NCBI RefSeq assembly: GCF_020171945.1
Contig: NZ_JAIVAP010000008.1
Coordinates: 62,001 to 126,000 of the forward strand
DNA: 64,000 nucleotides
From: Bacillus infantis
Lineage (GTDB): Bacteria; Bacillota; Bacilli; Bacillales; Cytobacillaceae
Direction: 5' to 3'
Each line of letters opens with the position of its first letter. The first letter of the stretch is position 1. The position numbers and the translations under genes were made by a program. Under the pieces are notes generated by a model. It searched no databases, had not been told where the DNA came from, and was given only the letters and a program-made list of their open reading frames with translations. Positions 57,722-64,000 of the stretch are shown here, piece after piece.

Positions 57722-58222
57722 ATGGAGAAGTCCCTCGAACAAATCCTCGTCAGCATGCAGGAGCAGATGGCGAATCTTGGGTCACAGATGAACAGCCGGT
57801 TTGATGGTGTGGATAAAAGGCTGGATTCTATCGAAAACAGACTTACTAATGTTGAGACCAGGCTGGATTCAGTTGAAAACAGGCTCGATTCCGTGGAGAA
57901 TAGGCTGGATTCAGTTGAAGTAAGGCTTGACGGCATGGATAAGCGATTCGATGTTATGGATCAGCGGTTTGATGCTATGGATCAGCGGTTCGATGCTATG
58001 GATCAGCGGTTCGATGCTATGGATGAAAGGTTTGACAATCTTACCACCGAAATGAGAAGCCATTTTAAAAAGATTGAAACGAAGCTTGATACCCATGAAA
58101 AGCTGTACCAGGTCGTTTCCAACGAACTGAACGCAGTGAAGATTGATATTGAGTACTTAAGCAAGAAAACCGGTGTCCATGATAAAGAGATCAACCAGCT
58201 GAAAAAGACCATAAAAGTATAA
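57722..58222 (+). CDS. Heptad-repeat coiled-coil protein
   Basis: This 166-residue cytoplasmic protein is a near-continuous coiled coil. Residues 30-75 are runs of the heptad RLDSVEN and residues 76-105 of MDQRFDA, encoded by tandem 21-bp DNA repeats. The C-terminal 60 residues are helical but not repetitive. It has no catalytic motif and no membrane segment; a structural or scaffold role is my inference. AAAGGAGG lies eight bases before the ATG. It faces prfB across a bidirectional terminator. Confidence 0.8.
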   Translation: MEKSLEQILVSMQEQMANLGSQMNSRFDGVDKRLDSIENRLTNVETRLDSVENRLDSVENRLDSVEVRLDGMDKRFDVMDQRFDAMDQRFDAMDQRFDAMDERFDNLTTEMRSHFKKIETKLDTHEKLYQVVSNELNAVKIDIEYLSKKTGVHDKEINQLKKTIKV

Positions 58223-58263
58223 AATCTCCTCACCCTCATACAGGCCCCACACATATTCCACAC

Positions 58264-58298
58264 AAAAAAAGCCATTGCCGGATCCGGCAATGGCTTTT
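58264..58298. terminator. Bidirectional terminator, coiled-coil gene / prfB
   Basis: A perfect AAAAGCCATTGCCG stem around GATC with A/T runs on both sides, between convergent genes. Confidence 0.92.
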
Positions 58299-58307
58299 CC
58301 TTCAATA

Positions 58308-59412
58308 TTATAAGCTTAGTCTTGAACGCAGATAAGCATTGATGAATGGATCGAGATCGCCGTCCATTACGCCCTGCACGTTTCCTGATTCCGTGCTTGT
58401 GCGGTGGTCCTTGACCATGCTGTACGGATGGAACACGTAGGAGCGGATCTGGCTTCCCCAGCCGATTTCCTTCTGCTCGCCTCGGATTTCCAGCAGCTCC
58501 TGCTCCTGCTCTTCAATTTTCTTCTGATAGAGCTTAGCCTGAAGCATTTTCATGGCGCGTTCACGGTTTTTGATCTGGGAACGCTCGGTCTGGCAGGTTA
58601 CCACTACATTTGTCGGCAAGTGGGTAATACGGACAGCTGAGTCGGTTGTATTGATATGCTGTCCGCCGGCGCCGCTTGCCCGGTACGTATCGATTTTCAG
58701 GTCTTCTGTACGGATATCGATTTCGATTTCATCATTGAACTCCGGCATAACCTCACATGAAACGAAAGAGGTATGGCGGCGCCCTGAAGAATCGAACGGC
58801 GAAATCCGGACGAGGCGGTGAACACCTTTTTCAGCCTTAAGATAGCCGTAGGCATTATGCCCTTTGATGGCAAGTGTTACACTTTTAATACCGGCCTCAT
58901 CACCTGGCAGATAATCAAGCGTTTCTACCTTGAAGCCTTTTTTCTCTGCCCAGCGTGTGTACATGCGGAGCAGCATGGAGCCCCAGTCCTGGGATTCTGT
59001 ACCGCCTGCTCCCGGGTGGAGTTCAAGGATGGCATTATTTTTATCATATTCCTCGCTCAGCAATAGCTGCAGCTCGAACTGCGCAAGGCGCTTGCTCAGC
59101 TCGGTCAGCTCTTCTGCAAGCTCATTCTGGAGGTCCTCGTCGCTTTCTTCCTTTACAAGCTCATAAGTCAGCTCCAGATTTTCAAATGTTTCAAACAGGT
59201 CATGAAATTCATGTACCTGATCCTTCAGGGCATTCGACTCGCTGATGACAACCTGCGCCGCTTTCTGGTCATCCCAGAAATTCGGGTGCAGCATTTCTTC
59301 ATCAAGCTCGGCGATGCGCGCCTCTTTGTTTTCTAAGTCAAAGAGACCCCCTAAAGTCCGCTAATACCTTAGCTGTTCTCTCTAACTCATTGCGAATGTC
59401 TGCTAATTCCAT
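58308..59412 (-). CDS. prfB: Peptide chain release factor 2, with programmed +1 frameshift
   Basis: RF2 ends translation at UGA and UAA. The gene starts at ATG 59412 and reads 24 codons to CTT TGA (stop 59340-59338). Skipping T59340 and continuing at GAC restores the frame (join 59412-59341 with 59339-58308), for 367 residues. AGGGGG lies just upstream of the slip site as in the known autoregulatory mechanism: scarce RF2 favours the shift. SPFDS (stop-codon recognition) and AGGQHIN (GGQ catalytic loop) are present. Confidence 0.97.
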
Positions 59413-59450
59413 TCCAGTCACCTCTAAATAGTTTTTTTACAGTGTATCAG

Positions 59451-59494
59451 GAAAAAGAGAGCAGGCAAAGCTGATCGAGCTTTACCGGCCCTCT
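59451..59494 (-). terminator. Terminator after secA
   Basis: A 17-base imperfect stem (AGAGGGCCGGTAAAGCT with AGCTTTGCCTGCTCTCT) followed by five T on the minus strand, between secA and prfB. Confidence 0.85.
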
Positions 59495-59507
59495 TCTGTT
59501 CTTATGC

Positions 59508-62024
59508 TTAAGCTTCTTTGCCGCAGCAGTTTTTGTACTTTTTGCCGCTTCCGCAGATGCAGCTGTCATTGCGTCCGACATCCAATTGCTTTACAGCCGG
59601 TTTTTTCTTTACTTTGCCGCCCTCATTTTCCTTCGGGTTGACCGCCTGGCCTTTGGCAACTTCTTCACGCTGAAGGTTGTTGCGGATTTCCGCTTTCATG
59701 ATGTACTTGGCCACATCTTCTTCGATGCTTGCAATCATGTTCTCGAACATCGCAAAGCCTTCATGCTGGTACTCGCGCAGCGGATCGATCTGGCCATAGG
59801 CGCGCAGATGGATTCCCTGGCGAAGCTGGTCCATTGCATCGATATGGTCGATCCACTTAGAATCAACCGCACGAAGCACAACAACCTTTTCGAACTCGCG
59901 CATCTGATCTTCAGCAAGAATTTCTTCTTTTTCATCATAGCGCTCTTTTACCTTCGCATAGATGGTTTCAAAGATTTCCTCTGTATCCTTGCCGCGCAGG
60001 TCATTGACAGTAAGGTCGCCTTCATTGAGAAGGTTGCCGTTCACATAATCAAGCAGGCCATCCAGATTCCAGTTCTCTTCATCCTCGACAGCAGGGGCAA
60101 AAGCCTCCACATTGCGCTGCAGGGCAGCCTGGATCATCTTCTCGGCAATTTCGCGGAGGTTTTCAGACTCAAGCACCTCATTGCGCTGTGCATAAAGGAT
60201 TTCACGCTGCTGGCGCAATACATCATCATATGACAGAAGCTGCTTACGGGCATCAAAGTTATTGCCCTCAACGCGTTTCTGCGCAGATTCAACCGCTCTT
60301 GATACCATCTTGCTCTGGATCGGCTGGCTGTCATCCATGCCAAGGCGCTCCATCATTGATTTCATGTTGTCAGATCCGAAGCGGCGCATCAATTCATCTT
60401 CCATGGAAAGATAGAACTGAGTCACACCCGGATCTCCCTGGCGTCCGGAACGTCCGCGGAGCTGATTGTCGATCCGGCGGCTTTCGTGCCTTTCCGTACC
60501 GATGACCGCAAGGCCGCCCACTTCCTTCACGCCTTCACCAAGCTTGATGTCAGTACCGCGCCCCGCCATATTCGTGGCGATGGTAACAGATCCTTTTTCA
60601 CCGGCATGGGCGATGATTTCCGCTTCACGCTCATGGTTTTTCGCATTCAGGACATCGTGGCGGATGCCTTTTTTCGTCAGATATTTAGAAATGATTTCAG
60701 ATGTCTCGATGGCCACCGTACCAACAAGCACAGGCTGGCCCTTCTGGTTGCGCTCGGCAATATCCTCGACCACCGCACGGAACTTGCCGTCCATGCTTGC
60801 ATAAATCAGATCTGCACGGTCGTCACGTGCAATCGGCCTGTTCGTCGGGATGACCGTTACATACATATTATAGATATTGCGGAATTCCTCTTCCTCTGTC
60901 TTCGCTGTACCTGTCATACCGGCCAGCTTTTCGTACATACGGAAATAGTTCTGGAAAGTGATAGTCGCAAGCGTCATGCTTTCGTTCTGGATCTCCAGGC
61001 CTTCCTTCGCTTCGATCGCCTGATGGAGACCGTCGCTGTAGCGGCGCCCCTTCATCAGACGGCCAGTGAACTGGTCAACTATGACGATCTCGCCGTCCTG
61101 GACGACATAATCGACATCAAGATGCATGCTCGCATGCGCCTTCAAGGCCTGTGTGATATGGTGGTTGATCGCCACATGGGAAATGTCGAACAGATTATCG
61201 ATCCCGAAAGCTTTCTCTGCCTTCGTCATCCCTTCTTCTGTCAGCTGGACACCTTTTGTTTTTTCATCATAAGTGTAGTCATCTTCTCTTTTCAGGTTGC
61301 GGACAAAAGCATTCGCCTGGATATAAAGCTGGGCAGACTTTTGCGCAGACCCGGAAATGATGAGCGGTGTACGCGCCTCATCGATCAGAATGCTGTCGAC
61401 TTCATCTATTACCGCATAATACAGCGGGCGCTGGACCTTCTGCTCTTTATAAAGGACCATATTGTCGCGCAGATAGTCAAAGCCAAGCTCATTATTCGTG
61501 CCGTAAGTGATATCAGCCGCATACGCAGCCTGCTTTTCTTCTTTTGAAAGTCCGTTCAGGTTCAATCCGACAGTGAGGCCCAGAAATTCATAGAGACGGC
61601 CCATTTCCGTCGCATCACGGCTGGCCAGGTATTCATTGACCGTTACAACGTGAACGCCTTTTCCTGCCAGGGCATTCAGGTAAACAGGCATTGTGGCTGT
61701 CAGCGTTTTACCTTCACCGGTTTTCATCTCGGAAATATTCCCCTCATGAAGGGACACGCCCCCCATCAGCTGGACCGGATAAGGATAAAGGCCAAGCACA
61801 CGCTTCGCGGCCTCGCGGACAACAGCAAATGCTTCGACAAGAATGTCATCAAGCGTCTCGCCTTTTTCCAGGCGTGCCTTAAACTCAGCCGTCTTGTCGC
61901 GCAGCTGGTCATCAGTCAGTTTATCTATAGTGGAAGCCAGGGCATCAATCTGCTCCGCCTTCTTTGACAGTTTCTTCAAATCGCGTTTATTTTGATCGAA
62001 CACTTTGTTTAAAATCCCAAGCAT
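59508..62024 (-). CDS. secA: Preprotein translocase ATPase SecA
   Basis: SecA pushes unfolded secretory proteins through SecYEG. Motifs include Walker [32 protein letters not shown] (motif II) and [15 protein letters not shown]-terminal zinc-binding SEC-C tail ([13 protein letters not shown]) binds SecB-like partners or lipid. At 838 residues it is full length. ATG 62024 follows AAAGGAG by eight bases. prfB lies 95 bases downstream behind a terminator. Confidence 0.98.
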   Translation of the reverse strand: MLGILNKVFDQNKRDLKKLSKKAEQIDALASTIDKLTDDQLRDKTAEFKARLEKGETLDDILVEAFAVVREAAKRVLGLYPYPVQLMGGVSLHEGNISEMKTGEGKTLTATMPVYLNALAGKGVHVVTVNEYLASRDATEMGRLYEFLGLTVGLNLNGLSKEEKQAAYAADITYGTNNELGFDYLRDNMVLYKEQKVQRPLYYAVIDEVDSILIDEARTPLIISGSAQKSAQLYIQANAFVRNLKREDDYTYDEKTKGVQLTEEGMTKAEKAFGIDNLFDISHVAINHHITQALKAHASMHLDVDYVVQDGEIVIVDQFTGRLMKGRRYSDGLHQAIEAKEGLEIQNESMTLATITFQNYFRMYEKLAGMTGTAKTEEEEFRNIYNMYVTVIPTNRPIARDDRADLIYASMDGKFRAVVEDIAERNQKGQPVLVGTVAIETSEIISKYLTKKGIRHDVLNAKNHEREAEIIAHAGEKGSVTIATNMAGRGTDIKLGEGVKEVGGLAVIGTERHESRRIDNQLRGRSGRQGDPGVTQFYLSMEDELMRRFGSDNMKSMMERLGMDDSQPIQSKMVSRAVESAQKRVEGNNFDARKQLLSYDDVLRQQREILYAQRNEVLESENLREIAEKMIQAALQRNVEAFAPAVEDEENWNLDGLLDYVNGNLLNEGDLTVNDLRGKDTEEIFETIYAKVKERYDEKEEILAEDQMREFEKVVVLRAVDSKWIDHIDAMDQLRQGIHLRAYGQIDPLREYQHEGFAMFENMIASIEEDVAKYIMKAEIRNNLQREEVAKGQAVNPKENEGGKVKKKPAVKQLDVGRNDSCICGSGKKYKNCCGKEA

Positions 62025-62077
62025 CAAAAACGCTCCTTTATATTGGATGTGGGCTCGTCAATTGGCCTCAGAGCTTT

Positions 62078-62158
62078 TTATGAAAAATAAACAGCAGCCT
62101 CTATGGCAACTGCCGCTCCTGTACCTTTCGCTATCACAGCAGCTATCTCCTCCTGCAA
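62078..62158 (-). CDS. Possible 26-residue leader ORF upstream of secA
   Basis: A TTG-initiated frame encodes a short, mostly hydrophobic peptide (EEIAAVIAKGTGAAVAIEAA) ending 50 bases before secA. AAGGAGG (62173-62179) lies 14 bases upstream, longer than ideal, and a small CCTGCGA/TTGCAGG hairpin falls between site and start. It may be fortuitous. The rest of the 62159-62430 gap shows only weak 20-bp periodicity (ATGTGRKTTGATTTT at 62299 and 62319). Confidence 0.25.
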   Translation of the reverse strand: MQEEIAAVIAKGTGAAVAIEAAVYFS

Positions 62159-62430
62159 AAAATCGCAGGTTTCCTCCTTAATTCTACCACTTCCTCTATA
62201 GAGTGACAACAATTGTGAGAAAGTGCACGAAGTATGTGGTAAATGGGGTGAATGATTTTTAGGAGGTCAGGTTGGCAAATGGGCGTAAATTTATGGTAAT
62301 GTGAGTTGATTTTAAGAAATGTGGTTTGATTTTGAGGCTGATGAGCACAATTATCTTGTTTTGGCCAATTTTTGAATCATAATCACAGTTTCTGAATCCG
62401 GAATTAAACTCCAACACAGCTTACCAACGG

Positions 62431-62556
62431 GGTTTCTACATAAAAATTTGTTTTTTCTACATAAAATTCCTGGAATTCTACCAAAAATCAGAATGATTCT
62501 ACATAAAAAACGAATGATTCTACATAAAATACAAATATTATCAACAAACCACAAAA
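62431..62556. repeat. Array D: six units in 21-bp phase
   Basis: Units start at 62431, 62452, 62473, 62494, 62515 and 62536. The core TTCTACATAAAA is the same as in array A; unit three has CTACCAAAAA and the last unit is degenerate. The array directly abuts the terminator of the next minus-strand gene. Confidence 0.85.
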
Positions 62557-62589
62557 AAACCGGCACCCCCACACAATGGAGCACCGGCC
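62557..62589 (-). terminator. Terminator of the 62.6-kb gene
   Basis: A GCCGGTGCTCC/GGGGGTGCCGG stem followed by six T on the minus strand. Confidence 0.85.
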
Positions 62590-62593
62590 CAAT

Positions 62594-62878
62594 TCAAAAC
62601 CTAAGCAAAGACGTAACAACCACAATCCCCAGCACAGAAAAAGCAAACGTACTGTACTCCAGCTCCTTATTTTGGTCGCCCAGGAATTTGGCTGTAATGG
62701 TTTCCAGCACCCGCACCAGGATAAAAAGCACCACCAGCACCGGAATTAGCAGATAGATATTATCCCGCACTGGCCCAAAGTCAATCAGCCTTACTAAGAG
62801 CAGCAGCACTCCGAGTGAGACCAGGTCACTCAGATTGCGGTAATTCTTTTTAAACAGCCATCCGAAAAATGTATTCAA
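62594..62878 (-). CDS. Small membrane protein, unknown
   Basis: This 94-residue protein has three predicted hydrophobic helices (about 20-35, 40-62, 75-93) and no motif I recognise. It begins with TTG at 62878, seven bases after GGGTG. It follows the TPR/HTH gene by 15 bases and is probably co-transcribed. Confidence 0.65.
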   Translation of the reverse strand: MNTFFGWLFKKNYRNLSDLVSLGVLLLLVRLIDFGPVRDNIYLLIPVLVVLFILVRVLETITAKFLGDQNKELEYSTFAFSVLGIVVVTSLLRF

Positions 62879-62893
62879 TATGTCGCACCCTTT

Positions 62894-64000
62894 TTAGTTA
62901 TTTTGCAGCCATGTCTGAATCCCGGGAATTTCCTGCCATAAGTGAAGATGCCCATCCGCATAGGTTACAGCCTCATTCTTGTCGCCCCAGCTATAATAGT
63001 CCGGAATTGTGCGCGGCATTTTCTTTTTCCCTGAAAGATAGTCTATAGCATGCGGATTCTGCTTCTTCGCCTTCTTCAGCAGCGCAGCCGCTTTGCTTGT
63101 GAAACCTTTTTCGAGCAGTTCCAGCAGAACCTGATTGAAGAGTCCTGCAGCCATTTCTTCCGGATAAGCTTTCAATAGCTTTCTGGCTTTCTTGTATTGC
63201 CTGCTCTCACAGTAAGCCTGGAACAGCACATACCTGATACCCTGATTGTCATTCGGATTCAGCTCAAGAAGCTCTTCAAATTCCCTAATCGCTTCCGGCA
63301 GATTGCCAAGCGCATGAAGCGCCTGTGCATAATTGGCTTTAGCCCTCATAAATGGCCGCGTTTCAATCAGGCCCCAGAAGTGGCCTTTGTTTTCCTTGAA
63401 AAAGCCGTCCCCGAGATCCTTCCGGCCAGCCTCCATCCCCTTTTTAAACAGCTTAGCTGCTTCCGGGAGATCTTCCTTTTCAGCAAGGATATTATAGGCA
63501 TCACTATTGAGCGGATTCAGCTCGAGTGCTTCCTCGGCAAGCTTGTATCTTTTTGCCCCGGATGATTCGAATGCTTCATACATAATATCCTGAGCTTTAT
63601 CCTTCTTGGTGGCCGAAGCTTTTTTTGGCAGCGGTTTATTCATCAGCCCCTGAAGGAAAGTATCCAATTCCTGTTCGCTCTCGAACTCCTGCTCCCCGAC
63701 AAGACCCATCAAATCCTGGATCATCCGCTCAGACTCCATCAGGGAAGCCGGCTCCTGGAGCTCAGCTTGAAAGATCTCCTCCAGCACATCCTCGATCGCA
63801 TGATAGATTTCACCATAAGCATTCGATATGCTGGCTGCAGACACGCCATAAAGGGTTCCCAGCTGTTTTTGAGTATACGCAGGGCCCGACGGATTGGCCA
63901 GAGTGTCCACAAGATAGCGTAGCGCCGCCACATAAATCCCGGTCTTCTTCGGCTTCTTGCCAGTTTTCCCGGCATATTTCATCCAGAGGGTGACCCCCAT
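62894..64000 (-). CDS. HTH-TPR protein, possibly running past the window edge
   Basis: Residues 15-65 form a helix-turn-helix-like domain (YTQKQLGTLYGVSAASISNAY), and residues 125-330 contain TPR repeats (NILAEKEDLPEAAKLFKKG; AQALHALGNLPEAIREFEELL). The frame is open to the last base, where an ATG falls exactly at 64000; an internal ATG at 63982 is another possible start, and the gene may continue upstream. It resembles YvcD at the other end of the window, but with HTH first and TPR second. Function unknown; a transcriptional or scaffold role is possible. Confidence 0.7.
   Translation of the reverse strand: MGVTLWMKYAGKTGKKPKKTGIYVAALRYLVDTLANPSGPAYTQKQLGTLYGVSAASISNAYGEIYHAIEDVLEEIFQAELQEPASLMESERMIQDLMGLVGEQEFESEQELDTFLQGLMNKPLPKKASATKKDKAQDIMYEAFESSGAKRYKLAEEALELNPLNSDAYNILAEKEDLPEAAKLFKKGMEAGRKDLGDGFFKENKGHFWGLIETRPFMRAKANYAQALHALGNLPEAIREFEELLELNPNDNQGIRYVLFQAYCESRQYKKARKLLKAYPEEMAAGLFNQVLLELLEKGFTSKAAALLKKAKKQNPHAIDYLSGKKKMPRTIPDYYSWGDKNEAVTYADGHLHLWQEIPGIQTWLQNN

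Noticed and set aside
59295-59412. prfB as a frameshifted pseudogene
   Set aside because: The break lies at the conserved AGGGGG ... CTTTGAC recoding site, so it is programmed.
60486-61547. 353-codon plus-strand frame opposite secA
   Set aside because: It lies wholly antisense to the intact secA gene and lacks a ribosome site and any protein motif.

Overview
The window comes from the chromosome of an endospore-forming, motile member of the Bacillaceae (Bacillota). Gene content and order largely follow the Bacillus subtilis chromosome between trxB and secA: trxB, yvcD, the his operon, hprK-lgt-ppaX, nag, yvl, uvrBA-csbA, then minJ-ctpB-ftsXE-cccB-yvjA-prfB-secA. An alpha/beta-type spore protein, CtpB and a PAS sensor kinase of sporulation-kinase type indicate sporulation. 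Two chemotaxis transducers and three sigma-D-type promoters indicate flagellar motility. The species cannot be named from this sequence. Almost all core genes lie on the minus strand.

Layout. 1-3 kb: trxB and the TPR protein YvcD. 3.3-9.8 kb: the complete hisZGDBHAFI operon (minus), its genes overlapping or closely packed, with a clear promoter and terminator. 10.2-14.2 kb: hprK-lgt-yvoD-ppaX-yvoF (minus). 14.3-17.0 kb: divergent nagA-nagB-nagR behind a NagR-type operator. 17.1-20.7 kb: a repeat-rich accessory strip with five copies of a 134-bp palindromic element, an amidase of unusual codon use, and an IS1182-type insertion sequence that split one copy. 20.8-24.2 kb: yvl cell-envelope stress operon with a sigma-W promoter, a small unknown gene and a secreted SGNH hydrolase. 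24.3-29.9 kb: csbA, uvrB, uvrA with an SOS box. 30.2-34.7 kb: a spore protein gene and a methionine import operon (metN-metP-metQ plus an M20 amidohydrolase) behind two tandem SAM-I riboswitches. 34.7-44.8 kb: a signalling block with a DnaA-box cluster ahead of a PAS histidine kinase, a globin-coupled transducer (HemAT-like), a methyltransferase, a GNAT enzyme, a CHASE4-GGDEF-EAL protein, a Cache chemoreceptor and the remains of another transducer. 44.8-48.4 kb: an oxidoreductase and a two-gene secreted/membrane cassette. 48.6-62.0 kb: the division and secretion core, with minJ, ctpB, a V4R-STAS protein, an M23 hydrolase beside ftsXE, cccB, yvjA, a coiled-coil gene, prfB with its programmed frameshift, and secA. 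62-64 kb: a small membrane protein and a second TPR/HTH protein reaching the window edge.

The least explained structure is a set of four intergenic arrays of short units in strict 20- or 21-bp phase (3.1, 10.0, 22.9 and 62.5 kb). Each sits just after a transcription terminator and before the promoter or start of the next minus-strand unit. The other leading observations are the DnaA-box palindrome between the methionine promoter and the sensor kinase, the tandem SAM switches, and a HemAT homologue whose proximal haem histidine is a tyrosine.
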